From Caballeronia arvi (lineage in GTDB: Bacteria; Pseudomonadota; Gammaproteobacteria; Burkholderiales; Burkholderiaceae): a stretch of 64,000 bases of DNA. Below the pieces are notes generated by a model. It was not told the origin of the DNA. It was given only the letters and a program-made list of their open reading frames with translations, and did no database searches. Below, in pieces: positions 47,393 through 55,798 of the stretch. A program made the position numbers and the translations under genes. Position 1 is the stretch's first letter; each line of letters begins with the position of its first letter. The DNA is taken from assembly GCF_001544695.2 (NCBI RefSeq), contig NZ_FCOM02000044.1, forward strand, positions 1-64,000, given 5' to 3'.

Positions 47393-49450
47393 ATGTCTGG
47401 CACCGATCCATGCCCGGTCCTCCTTCTCACGCCTTCGGGCCGTGATTTTGCCGTCGCGCAAGCGCTTCTGGAAGCGACCCGCATCGAATCGGCTGCCTGC
47501 GCGGACGTTCGGCAGCTCCGTGCGAAACTGAAAGACGATGTGTGTTGCGTGATCGTCGCCGATGAAGCACTGAACGGAGTGGACCTTGCGGTGCTGGCCG
47601 AATGGGTGTCGGCGCAACCGCCCTGGTCGGACCTTCCGTTCGTCATCCTGACGCGGCGCACGGGCGGCGCCGACCGAAGGCCCATGGCTGAACGGCTGAC
47701 GCAGGCGCTCGGCAATGTCACCTTCATCGAGCGGCCTTTTCACCCGACGACATTCGTGAGCGTGGTCGAGACTGCCGTGCGTGGCCGGCGTCGCCAGTTC
47801 GAGGCACGGGCCAGGATTCGCGAGCTGCACGAAGGCGAGGCGCGTCTGCGCACGGCGCTGACCGCAGGACAACTCGGCTCGTGGAACCTGGATCTGACCA
47901 CATCGACGCTGGCTGCATCGACGACCTGCAAGGCGATCTTCGGCCGCGGCGAGCATGACAGCTTCACGTATGAGGAGCTTCGGGCGAGCGTTCATCCGGA
48001 CGACCGGGCGCGCATGCAGGAGGCCGTGAGGCACAGCATCGAAAGCGGTTGCGACTATGCCATCGAATACCGCAATGTCTGGCCGAACGGAACGGTGCAT
48101 TGGGTGGATATCAGGGCGCGTATCGTCCGCGACGAGCAGAATCACATCTCGCAGCTCGTCGGCGTATCGTCGGACATCACCTCGCGCAAGACATCCGAAG
48201 ATCAGCTACGGCGGATCAATGAATCGCTCGAAGTCAAAGTGCTGGAGCGCACGGCGCAACTCGAGCACGCCCATCAAACGGTGCTCGACGAAATCAGCCA
48301 GCGCGAACATACGGAAAAGCTGCTGCGACAGGTCCAGAAACTCGAGATGATCGGCCAGTTGACGGGCGGCATCGCGCACGACTTCAACAATCTCCTGATG
48401 GCCATCATGGCGAATCTGGAACTCGTGCGAAAGGACGTGCCGCCGCAGGAGCGCGTCGGGCGTCTGGTGGAAGGCGCGCTCAGGGGCGCACAGCGCGGGG
48501 CCGCGCTGACGCAACGGCTGCTCGCCTTCGCCCGGCAGCAGGTGCTCAAGGTCGAACCGGTCCAGATGTCCGCGCTGGTGTACGGCATGACCGACCTGTT
48601 GGAAAGATCGATCAGTTCGATGGTCCATTTGTCGATCGACACGGTTGATGACGTCCCGTACACGATGGTCGATGCAAATCAGGTCGAGCTCGCCATCCTG
48701 AACCTCGTCGTCAACGCGCGCGACGCGTTGCCCGATGGCGGAACGATCAATATCAATGTCGATACCGCGCGTTCGTCAGGTGACGGCGAACTGGCCGAGG
48801 GCGACTATGTTCGGGTGACAGTGAGCGACAACGGCACGGGCATGGACGCCGCGACGCTCGCCAAGGCCACCGAACCGTTCTTCACCACGAAGGAGGTCGG
48901 CAAGGGAACCGGACTCGGCCTCTCGATGATCCACGGCCTGGCGCGCCAGCTTCAAGGGGCGCTGCGTCTCGAGAGCACGATCGGAAAGGGCACGTGCGCG
49001 TCGCTCTGGCTGCCGGCAACGGGCGACAAGGTTGCGCACGCAGAAGTCGGAGAGCATCTGCCGGACGACGCCTCGACCGACGCGCCCAGCATGCGGGCCA
49101 CCATACTGGTGGTCGACGATGACCCGCTCATCGCGACGAGCACGTCGTATCTCCTGCAAGACCTCGGACAGGTCGTGATAGAGGCAAACTCCGGAGAAGC
49201 CGCGCTCGAAATTCTGCGCAGCGGCACGAGAGTCGATGTCCTTCTCACCGATTTCTCGATGCCCCGAATGACAGGCGTCGAGTTGGCCATCGCCGCGCGC
49301 GCGCTCCGACCCGCACTACCCGTCATACTCGCGACCGGCTATGCAGAGTTGCCCGAGTTGGCGGAAGCGGACCTGCCGCGACTTCGCAAGCCGTATCAAC
49401 AAAGTCAGCTCCTGACGGAAATCAGCAAGGCAGTGTCGCCCGGACGTTAA
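47393..49450 (+). CDS. Hybrid sensor histidine kinase (REC-like, PAS, kinase, receiver)
   Basis: A 685-residue protein. Residues 1-130: receiver-like domain with weak acidic pocket (CPVLLLTPSGRD, VIVADEALNG). Residues 140-265: PAS/PAC sensor (GSWNLDLTTSTLAASTTC, then WVDIRARIVRDEQ). Coiled coil 270-310. HisKA with GGIAHDFNNLLMAIMANLE (His at about 327); HATPase with NLVVNARDALPDG and DNGTGM. C-terminal receiver with VVDDDPLIA and Asp in LLTDFSMPRMTG. It is 6 bp behind kaiC, so the pair probably works together: KaiC as a modulator or a target of this kinase. No DNA-binding output domain is encoded here. Confidence 0.92.
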   Translation: MSGTDPCPVLLLTPSGRDFAVAQALLEATRIESAACADVRQLRAKLKDDVCCVIVADEALNGVDLAVLAEWVSAQPPWSDLPFVILTRRTGGADRRPMAERLTQALGNVTFIERPFHPTTFVSVVETAVRGRRRQFEARARIRELHEGEARLRTALTAGQLGSWNLDLTTSTLAASTTCKAIFGRGEHDSFTYEELRASVHPDDRARMQEAVRHSIESGCDYAIEYRNVWPNGTVHWVDIRARIVRDEQNHISQLVGVSSDITSRKTSEDQLRRINESLEVKVLERTAQLEHAHQTVLDEISQREHTEKLLRQVQKLEMIGQLTGGIAHDFNNLLMAIMANLELVRKDVPPQERVGRLVEGALRGAQRGAALTQRLLAFARQQVLKVEPVQMSALVYGMTDLLERSISSMVHLSIDTVDDVPYTMVDANQVELAILNLVVNARDALPDGGTININVDTARSSGDGELAEGDYVRVTVSDNGTGMDAATLAKATEPFFTTKEVGKGTGLGLSMIHGLARQLQGALRLESTIGKGTCASLWLPATGDKVAHAEVGEHLPDDASTDAPSMRATILVVDDDPLIATSTSYLLQDLGQVVIEANSGEAALEILRSGTRVDVLLTDFSMPRMTGVELAIAARALRPALPVILATGYAELPELAEADLPRLRKPYQQSQLLTEISKAVSPGR

Positions 49451-49477
49451 ATCCGGTGTGTCCACCCAGTATTGCGA

Positions 49478-49508
49478 AATGCAATGTGGCTATTAAAGCC
49501 ATTGCATT
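49478..49508. promoter_or_regulatory. Dyad AATGCAATG...CATTGCATT before the AroE operon
   Basis: Nine-base perfect arms with a 13-bp spacer, 51 bp before the PanE-like gene start. The inner bases GGCT/AGCC extend the symmetry. A related dyad (ATGCAAT/ATTGCA) precedes the LysR gene at 53960, making this the likely LysR operator of the operon. Confidence 0.65.
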
Positions 49509-49558
49509 GCCAGCATGTGCTCAGAGCCGTATCTTCGTCTCCATCCAAGGAGACGCCA

Positions 49559-50509
49559 ATGAAGATCGCATTTCTGGGGGCCGGAGCGCTGGGTTGTGCC
49601 ATCGGTTCCGCTCTCACCGAAGGGGGCCACGAGACGTGGCTCGTCGACCGGTTCGCCGCGCACGTCGAGGCCATGTCCCGCGACGGCCTTCAGGTCGATG
49701 ACGAACGCGGCACGCGCCGTGTCAAAGTCCGCGCGACGATGAATCCGGCCGAAGTCGGCCCGGTCGATGTCGTGATCGTGCTGGTCAAGTCTTTTCACAC
49801 CGATTCGGCGATGCGCAGCGCGCTCGATCTCGTCGGCCCGGAAACGGTCGTGCTTTCCCTGCAGAACGGCCTCGGTCACGAAGACGTGTTGAGCGAAATC
49901 GTCGGACGTGAGCGCGTGCTCGCCGGGAAAACATATGTGGGCGGCGTGCTGCGTGCGCCCGGCCATATCCAGTCCGGCGTCACCGGAAAGCTCACGATCA
50001 TCGGCGAGCTCGACGGCCGGGTCACGAGCCGCGCGCAGGCCATCGCGGAGGCGTTCAACAGCGCCGGTCTGTCGACCACGGTCAGCGACAACATTCTCGG
50101 CACGATGTGGGACAAGCTGCTCATCAACGTGGCGACGGGCGCTATCACGGGTATCACGCGCCTCACCTACGGGCAACTCTACGACGAGCCGATCCTGAAA
50201 GCGACGTCGCTTGCCGCCATCGAAGAAGCGATGGCCGCAGCGAAAGCAGCCGGCGTCACGCTGTCCATCACGAATGCGGAAGACGCCTGGAATATGGCCG
50301 CCGATGGACTGTCCGCACAATTCAAGACCTCGATGCTGCAAAGCCTCGAAAAATCTTCGGTCACCGAAGTCGACTTCATCAATGGCGCGGTGGTGCGTTG
50401 GGGCGCACGCCTCGGTGTGCCGACGCCGGTGAACTCGACGCTCGTCGCGTGCATCAAGGGCATCGAGCGCGCGATGACGGATCGTCAAAAGGAAGGAGCC
50501 GCGGCATGA
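49559..50509 (+). CDS. 2-Dehydropantoate 2-reductase (PanE)-like NADP reductase
   Basis: A 316-residue reductase of the ketopantoate reductase fold: N-terminal IAFLGAGALGCAIGSALTEGG (GxGxxG at about residue 7), VLVKSFHTDSAM, LQNGLGHED and the catalytic Lys in MWDKLLINVA at about residue 183. True PanE reduces ketopantoate with NADPH; homologues in catabolic operons act on other 2-keto acids. As first gene of an operon with VOC, MaoC, CoA-transferase, AroE and AroQ, it is unlikely to serve pantothenate synthesis; it more likely reduces an alpha-keto-acid intermediate. AAGGAGA precedes the ATG. Its stop overlaps the VOC gene by 4 bp. Confidence 0.88.
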   Translation: MKIAFLGAGALGCAIGSALTEGGHETWLVDRFAAHVEAMSRDGLQVDDERGTRRVKVRATMNPAEVGPVDVVIVLVKSFHTDSAMRSALDLVGPETVVLSLQNGLGHEDVLSEIVGRERVLAGKTYVGGVLRAPGHIQSGVTGKLTIIGELDGRVTSRAQAIAEAFNSAGLSTTVSDNILGTMWDKLLINVATGAITGITRLTYGQLYDEPILKATSLAAIEEAMAAAKAAGVTLSITNAEDAWNMAADGLSAQFKTSMLQSLEKSSVTEVDFINGAVVRWGARLGVPTPVNSTLVACIKGIERAMTDRQKEGAAA

Positions 50510-50898
50510 GCGCGCCGAAAGCCTATCTGGAGCACGTCGCGATCTGGGTGAAAGACATCCACTGGCATATCCGCTTCTTCGAAGAAGTGCTCGGCATGAC
50601 CCTGCGCGAAGTCGACGGCACGCTCGACGCGCCGCGCCAATATTGGACGATGGGCGGTCTGCAATTCATCAGCGAGCCGCGTTTCGAAGGCCCCGAAGGC
50701 CGGCTCGCGCATCTCGGCGTGATGTGCGAAGACCTCGAAGCTGCTATCGCTGCCGCGCAGGCGTTCGACGTCACAGCAATGCCGCAAGGGCGCAACTGGC
50801 TGCGTCTGCCCGACGGGCTCGCCGTCGAACTCATTCAGGCCAGACCGGCCACGTGCGTCGCACAGGCGCTGGCAATCAATCCACGCGCGGAGGCGTGA
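50506..50898 (+). CDS. VOC-family metal-dependent protein (glyoxalase/bleomycin fold)
   Basis: A 130-residue VOC protein. Metal ligands are suggested by His in YLEHVAIWVKD (about residue 9), His in RLAHLGVMCEDLE and Glu near the end (LAVELIQA). The family includes lactoylglutathione lyases, dioxygenases, epimerases and hydrolases. In this position an isomerase or hydrolase of an intermediate is possible; no more can be said. Coupled to the neighbours: starts inside the PanE-like gene's stop, ends 2 bp before MaoC. Confidence 0.87.
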   Translation: MSAPKAYLEHVAIWVKDIHWHIRFFEEVLGMTLREVDGTLDAPRQYWTMGGLQFISEPRFEGPEGRLAHLGVMCEDLEAAIAAAQAFDVTAMPQGRNWLRLPDGLAVELIQARPATCVAQALAINPRAEA

Positions 50899-50900
50899 GC

Positions 50901-51362
50901 ATGAGCACCATCATCGATAGATACTGGGACGACGCGCAGGAAGGCGACGTGTGCGTGAGCCCGACTTATACGGTCACGAAAGAACGCATCCTGGCCTACG
51001 CCGATCTCACGGGCGATCACACGCCGGTGCATGTCGACGAGGACTATGCCAACGCGAGTCATTTCGGCTCGATCGTGGCGCACGGTCTGTTCGGATTGTC
51101 GATCGCCGATGGCCTGAAGACGCAGAGCGACTATCGTTTCCTGCCGGGCATGTCGCTCGGCTGGACGTGGGACTTTCTGCTGCCCATCAAGGTCAATGAC
51201 GTGCTGCATGTGAAGTTCCGCGTCGGCGCGATGCGTGCAAGCAAGAGCAAGCCGGACTGGGGCATCGTCGTGCTGCCGTCGGAGTTGATTAATCAGAGCG
51301 GTGAAGTCGTGCAACGTGGCGAGCATCGTCTGATGATCCCGCGCCGACCGGGAGCGAACTGA
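50901..51362 (+). CDS. MaoC-like enoyl-CoA hydratase/dehydratase
   Basis: A 153-residue hotdog-fold protein with the hydratase-2 motif YADLTGDHTPVHVDEDYA (about residues 32-49): catalytic Asp in GD and His in PVH. It would hydrate an enoyl-CoA or remove water from a 3-hydroxyacyl-CoA, which matches the CoA-transferase whose gene overlaps by one base (TGATG). RBS GGAGG-like before ATG 50901. Confidence 0.9.
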   Translation: MSTIIDRYWDDAQEGDVCVSPTYTVTKERILAYADLTGDHTPVHVDEDYANASHFGSIVAHGLFGLSIADGLKTQSDYRFLPGMSLGWTWDFLLPIKVNDVLHVKFRVGAMRASKSKPDWGIVVLPSELINQSGEVVQRGEHRLMIPRRPGAN

Positions 51363-52582
51363 TGCAAGCTCGTCCCCTCGAAGGAATTCGCGTCGTCGAT
51401 TACAGCCACTTTCTCGCAGGTCCATACGTTGGCCGATGCCTCGCCGCGCTCGGCGCGGAAGTCATCAAGGTCGAGCGTCCCGGCAGCGGCGACGCAGGGC
51501 GCCAGCACGCCACGGTGCTCGACGACCAGCAAAGCGCCTACTTCCTGCAGCTCAACATGGGCAAGCGCGGCGTGAGCGTCGATATGAAGGACCCGCGCGG
51601 CAAGGCGTTCATGCAGCGTCTTTGCGATTCCGCCGACGTGTTCATCGAGAACTATCGGCCCGGCGCGCTGGACAAGCTCGGCCTCGGCTATGCCGCGTTG
51701 TCGGAACGCAATCCGGGCCTCGTCTATTGCTCGATCTCGGCCTACGGACACACCGGTCCTGATGCGCATCGCGCGGGCTTCGGCCTCATCGCCGAAGCGA
51801 AGAGCGGCATCATGCAGATGATCGGCAATCCGGGCGAACCGCCGCCGCTCATGCGCATCTCGCTCGGCGATATGTACACCGGCATTCACGCGGTCGCCGC
51901 GATCAACGCCGCGCTGCTCGGCCGCGTGAAGAGCGGACGCGGCCAGCACATCGATATGGCGCTGTACGACACGCTGGTATCGATGCACGAATACGCGGTG
52001 CAGTGCTACACGATGCAAGGCGTCGTTCCCGAACAGACCGGTCACGATATGCCGACATCGACGTTGTACGGCGTGTTCCGCGCCGCCGACGGCGATCTCG
52101 TCATTGCCGCGCAAGTCGATGATTCATGGAAGCGCTTCGCCACGCTCATCGAGCAGCACGGCGGCCCGGCCGGTTTCGGCGCCGATGCGCGGTTCCATAA
52201 CCTGAACGGACGCAACGCGAACCGGGAAGCCATCCTGTCGGTCGTGAAGCCGTGGGTCGCGGGCCGCTCGGTTGCCGAGGTTCTTTCATTGCTCGACAGT
52301 GTCGATGTCCCTTGCGCCAAGGTTCAGCGCATCGATGAAGTCGTCGCCGATCCGCAGATCATTGCGCGCGGCATGGTGATCGAGCAGGAGCATCCGCGCT
52401 TCGGAAAGCTGCGGCTGCCGAATCTGCCGTTCCGCTTCTCGGACTGCGATACGTCGATTCGTGAAGTCGGGCCCGATCTCGGTCAGCACAACGCCGAAGT
52501 CGCGCAATCGCTGGGCTTCAGCGCGGCCGAGATCGACGCGATGCAGACCGAGGGTGTGCTGTTCTCGAAACGGAGCGCGTGA
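51362..52582 (+). CDS. CaiB/BaiF-family CoA-transferase
   Basis: A 406-residue class III CoA-transferase: N-terminal GIRVVDYSHFLAGPYVGRCL, IENYRPGALDKLG, and the catalytic Asp in GDMYTGIHA (about residue 175) before GRGQHIDMALYDT. It activates an organic acid to its CoA ester with a CoA donor such as succinyl-CoA or acetyl-CoA. Overlaps the AroE gene start by one base. Together with MaoC it means that the pathway goes through CoA thioesters, unlike the standard quinate/shikimate route. Confidence 0.92.
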   Translation: MQARPLEGIRVVDYSHFLAGPYVGRCLAALGAEVIKVERPGSGDAGRQHATVLDDQQSAYFLQLNMGKRGVSVDMKDPRGKAFMQRLCDSADVFIENYRPGALDKLGLGYAALSERNPGLVYCSISAYGHTGPDAHRAGFGLIAEAKSGIMQMIGNPGEPPPLMRISLGDMYTGIHAVAAINAALLGRVKSGRGQHIDMALYDTLVSMHEYAVQCYTMQGVVPEQTGHDMPTSTLYGVFRAADGDLVIAAQVDDSWKRFATLIEQHGGPAGFGADARFHNLNGRNANREAILSVVKPWVAGRSVAEVLSLLDSVDVPCAKVQRIDEVVADPQIIARGMVIEQEHPRFGKLRLPNLPFRFSDCDTSIREVGPDLGQHNAEVAQSLGFSAAEIDAMQTEGVLFSKRSA

Positions 52583-53415
52583 TGAGCGACCAGTACGCGG
52601 TGATCGGCAATCCGATCGGGCACACGAAGTCGCCGCTGATCCACGGCGCGTTCGCGCAGGAAACCGGGCAGGACATGACGTACGTTGCGATCGAGGGGCC
52701 GCTCGATCCGGCGGAAGCCTTCGCGGATACGGTCAGATGCTTCATCGCTGAAGGCGGCAAGGGCATGAACGTCACCGCGCCGTTCAAGCTGCAGGCTTTC
52801 GCGATGGCCGATGAACGCAGCGAACGCGCGGCGCTCGCGGGCGCGGTCAACGCGATGAAGTTCGAGAACGGGCGCGTCATCGCCGAAAACTTCGATGGTG
52901 TCGGCCTCGTGCGCGATATCGAAGTGAATCTGCAGCAGCCGATGGCGGGCAAGCGCGTGCTGATTCTCGGCGCAGGCGGCGCGGTGCGCGGCGCATTGCT
53001 GCCGTTCATCGCGGCGCGGCCTGCGGAACTCGTCGTCGCGAACCGGCATGCGGACAAAGCGAAGGCGCTCGTCGAGCAGGTCGCCGCGGGCGGCTCGTTG
53101 AAGGCCTGCGGCTATGCGGAACTCGAATCGATGGGACAGTTCGATCTCGTCGTGAACGCGACGTCAGCGAGCCTGACCGGGCAATTGCCACCGGTTCCGC
53201 CGAGCGTCTTCGATGCACGTGGAACGGCTTATGAGCTTGCGTACGGAAAGGGGCTCACGCCTTTTCTGCGGCTCGCTCGTAATGCGGGCGTGCAAGGTAT
53301 CGCCGACGGCGTCGGCATGCTGGTCGAGCAGGCCGCCGAAGCGTTCGCGTGGTGGCGGGGCGTGCGTCCGCAGACGCGCGCGGTCATCGACCGTTTAACC
53401 GTTCCGCTCGATTGA
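52582..53415 (+). CDS. Shikimate dehydrogenase (AroE) family
   Basis: A 277-residue shikimate dehydrogenase-type enzyme. Hallmarks: YAVIGNPIGHTKSPLIH, GMNVTAPFKLQAF with catalytic Lys (about residue 66), GAVNAMKFENGR, NFDGVGLV with the catalytic Asp, the NADP loop LGAGGAVRG (about residue 126) and NATSASLTG, GDG-like ADGVGMLV. It reversibly oxidises shikimate to 3-dehydroshikimate; quinate may also be used in this catabolic setting. Start 52582 (ATG) overlaps the CoA-transferase stop; GTG at 52579 also possible. Not the biosynthetic copy by context. Confidence 0.9.
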   Translation: MSDQYAVIGNPIGHTKSPLIHGAFAQETGQDMTYVAIEGPLDPAEAFADTVRCFIAEGGKGMNVTAPFKLQAFAMADERSERAALAGAVNAMKFENGRVIAENFDGVGLVRDIEVNLQQPMAGKRVLILGAGGAVRGALLPFIAARPAELVVANRHADKAKALVEQVAAGGSLKACGYAELESMGQFDLVVNATSASLTGQLPPVPPSVFDARGTAYELAYGKGLTPFLRLARNAGVQGIADGVGMLVEQAAEAFAWWRGVRPQTRAVIDRLTVPLD

Positions 53416-53443
53416 CGCCTGCGACTTCAAATTGAACATTGAA

Positions 53444-53884
53444 ATGATGAAAACGTTTCTCATGCTGCACGGAATCAACCACAACATGTTCGGCAAACGC
53501 GACCCCGTTCAATACGGAACGGCGACGCTCGACGACATCGACGCTCGACTGCAAACGCTAGGCAGGGAACTGGGCGTCGAGGTCGAAAGCTATCAGACGA
53601 ACAGTGAAGGCGACATGTGTCTGCGCATCCATCAGGCTTTCCTCGATAACGTCGATGGCGTGCTGATCAATGCCGGCGCATGGACGCATTACAGCTACGG
53701 CATCCGCGATGCGCTGGCGATCTTGACTGTGCCCGTGGTCGAGATTCATATGTCGAACATTCACGCGCGTGAAGGCTTTCGCCACAAGTCGGTGTTCGCG
53801 GAAATCGTGAAGGGGCAGATTTGCGGCTTCGGTATCGATAGCTATTCGCTCGGACTTCGCGCGGCTGTGTCGGCCGCTGGTTGA
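53444..53884 (+). CDS. Divergent type II 3-dehydroquinate dehydratase (AroQ-like)
   Basis: A 146-residue flavodoxin-like-fold dehydratase. Compared with standard AroQ (numbering of the M. tuberculosis enzyme): Arg19 and Tyr24 are present in GKRDPVQYG, Asn75 and His81 in INAGAWTHYSYGIRDAL, His101 in EIHMSNIHAREGFR with Arg108 and Arg112. The usual N-terminal NGPNLNLLG is changed to HGINHNMFG. So the active site is intact but the entrance loop differs. In the same transcript as AroE it may interconvert 3-dehydroquinate and 3-dehydroshikimate. Start ATG 53444 (or 53447); no clear ribosome site. Confidence 0.85.
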   Translation: MMKTFLMLHGINHNMFGKRDPVQYGTATLDDIDARLQTLGRELGVEVESYQTNSEGDMCLRIHQAFLDNVDGVLINAGAWTHYSYGIRDALAILTVPVVEIHMSNIHAREGFRHKSVFAEIVKGQICGFGIDSYSLGLRAAVSAAG

Positions 53885-53914
53885 TCCTGCGGGCGGTTCA
53901 TAGACAGCGATAAG

Positions 53915-53948
53915 CGATGCAATGACTACAATGCGGATATTGCAATCG
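53915..53948. promoter_or_regulatory. Dyad CGATGCAAT...ATTGCAATCG before the LysR gene
   Basis: Two inverted arms, imperfect by one base, 12 bp before the LysR start. Each carries the ATGCAAT/ATTGCAT core of the dyad at 49478-49508, which fits a LysR operator shared by the regulator and its operon. Confidence 0.6.
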
Positions 53949-53959
53949 CCAATACAGCC

Positions 53960-54865
53960 ATGTCCACGTCCGAACTGCCCGACTTGAAACTGCTACAGCT
54001 CTTCGATCTGTTGTATGACGTGCGCAGCGTCACGCGAGCGGCCGAGCAGCTCGGGCAGAGCCAGCCAACCGTGAGCATCTGGCTGGGGCGTCTGCGAGAG
54101 CACTTACAGGACCCGTTGTTCGTCCGCACGCCGGGCGGGATGACGCCGACGCCTCAGGCAGACGCGCTGATCGGGCCATGTCGGGAGATTCTGGAGTCGC
54201 TTCGTCGCTTCGCTGCGTGGGAAATCTCCTTCGATCCAGGCACAGCGAAACGAAGGTTTCGCATTTGCATGACCGACGCGAGTCACATCACGCTTCTTCC
54301 ACGGATGCTGGCCCACGTGCGCGCTCAGGCGCCAGGGATTCGGCTGGAAGCCGCAAGGATCGACGGAAACACGGAGCGCGCGCTCGAATCCGGCGAGGCC
54401 GATCTGGCGATCGGCCATGTGCCCTGGCTCGGCAGCGGAATGTATCAGCAGCAGCTCTATATGCAGGATTGGGTATGCCTCGCCAATCCGAACCATCCGC
54501 GCGTGCGCGCCAGGCTGACGCTCAAGCAGTATCGCAGCGAAGGGCACGTGATCATCGCGGCTGGCACGGGTGCGCAACTGCTGGAGCAAGCGCTGTTGCG
54601 CGAGGACATCGAACGCGATGTCGTGCTCGAGCTACCGGGAATGCTCGGACTGGGATCGATCATCAAATCGACCGATCTCATCGCCACGTTGCCGCGCAAT
54701 ATCGGGGAGACGCTGGCGAGAGTGAATGACATCGCGGTCCATTCGTGCCCGTTTCCAGTCGATAAATTCGCGGTGCGGCAGCATTGGCACGCGAAGTATC
54801 ATCACGAAGCCGGTAATCGCTGGCTTCGCTCGGTGGTGGCCGATCTGTTCTCGGGCAGGAGCTAG
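53960..54865 (+). CDS. LysR-type transcriptional regulator of the AroE/CoA-transferase operon
   Basis: A 301-residue LysR regulator of the NodD/LinR-like subgroup with winged helix in residues 5-65 (SVTRAAEQLGQSQPTVSIWL), then a domain starting near residue 92 (RFRICMTDASH). It lies directly downstream of the operon on the same strand, spaced 75 bp. Its promoter shares an inverted-repeat motif with the operon's promoter. Control of the operon is thus likely. Effector unknown, possibly the acid that is degraded. Confidence 0.9.
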   Translation: MSTSELPDLKLLQLFDLLYDVRSVTRAAEQLGQSQPTVSIWLGRLREHLQDPLFVRTPGGMTPTPQADALIGPCREILESLRRFAAWEISFDPGTAKRRFRICMTDASHITLLPRMLAHVRAQAPGIRLEAARIDGNTERALESGEADLAIGHVPWLGSGMYQQQLYMQDWVCLANPNHPRVRARLTLKQYRSEGHVIIAAGTGAQLLEQALLREDIERDVVLELPGMLGLGSIIKSTDLIATLPRNIGETLARVNDIAVHSCPFPVDKFAVRQHWHAKYHHEAGNRWLRSVVADLFSGRS

Positions 54866-54920
54866 GCGGAAACTCGCCGCGCATGATTCAACTTGACTGC
54901 CCTCAGAGGAGCCTGCCGGA

Positions 54921-55763
54921 ATGAGCGTTTTCGAAGAAGACAAGATCGACTGCCATTGCCATATATTCGACCCCGTGCGCTTCCCCTATCGCGATGACAC
55001 GGTTTATCGGCCCGAAGGACAGGAAATCGGCACGGCCGCGCAGTTCGTGCAAGTGCTGAATGCTTATGGCGTGCGACATGCGTTGCTGGTCGGACCGACG
55101 AGCGGATACCGCACCGACAATCGATGTCTTCTCGATGCGATCGCTAGTTACGAAGGCCGCTTTCGTGGCATCGCCGTCGTCGACAACGACATTACGCGGG
55201 GCGAACTCGTTTCGCTGAAACGCGCAGGCGTCGTGGGAGTCGCGTTCAATCCGGCGATGGAAGGCGTCGAAGCCGTGCTCGGCGCCGGTGCGCTCTTCGA
55301 CATGCTCGCGGACCTAGGCATGATCGCTCAGGTTCAGGTCATCGAGGATCAGATGCTCGCGCTCCAGCCGTGGCTCGACAAGCAGGCAGCCACGCTTGCG
55401 ATCGATCACTGCGGGCGGCCTCGAACACATGCGGGAGTCGGTCAGGCCGGTTTCGATGCGCTTCTGCGTCTTGCCGACAACGGACGCACGACCGTCAAGC
55501 TTTCTGGCTGGCAAAAATACTCAGGCAACGCTTATCCCTACGAGGACACCTGGCAATATGCGCACACATTGCTTCGGGTCTTCGGGCCGCAGCATTGCGT
55601 CTGGGGCTCCGACTGGCCGTTCTTGCGGGCAACCGAGCGACTGGACTATGGCCCATTGCTGACGCTGTTCGAGAGAATCTTTCCGGACCCACAGACCAGG
55701 CGACAGATTCAGTGGGAGACGCCGCGACGCCTCTTCGGTTTCGATGCGATAGCGGACTCCTGA
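54921..55763 (+). CDS. Amidohydrolase-superfamily protein (LigI-type, amidohydrolase 2)
   Basis: A 280-residue TIM-barrel hydrolase. Start IDCHCHIFDPVRFPYR contains the HxH metal motif (about residue 12-14), AIDHCGRP the metal or catalytic His at about residue 160, and CVWGSDWPFLRATE the catalytic Asp. This pattern is that of the LigI/2-pyrone-4,6-dicarboxylate lactonase and similar lactonases. In context it could open a lactone derived from a cyclic or aromatic acid. It lies 55 bp after the LysR gene on the same strand. Confidence 0.86.
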   Translation: MSVFEEDKIDCHCHIFDPVRFPYRDDTVYRPEGQEIGTAAQFVQVLNAYGVRHALLVGPTSGYRTDNRCLLDAIASYEGRFRGIAVVDNDITRGELVSLKRAGVVGVAFNPAMEGVEAVLGAGALFDMLADLGMIAQVQVIEDQMLALQPWLDKQAATLAIDHCGRPRTHAGVGQAGFDALLRLADNGRTTVKLSGWQKYSGNAYPYEDTWQYAHTLLRVFGPQHCVWGSDWPFLRATERLDYGPLLTLFERIFPDPQTRRQIQWETPRRLFGFDAIADS

Positions 55764-55798
55764 CGGAGCCCGCGTGCTTCGAGGATTCAAAAGCAGGC

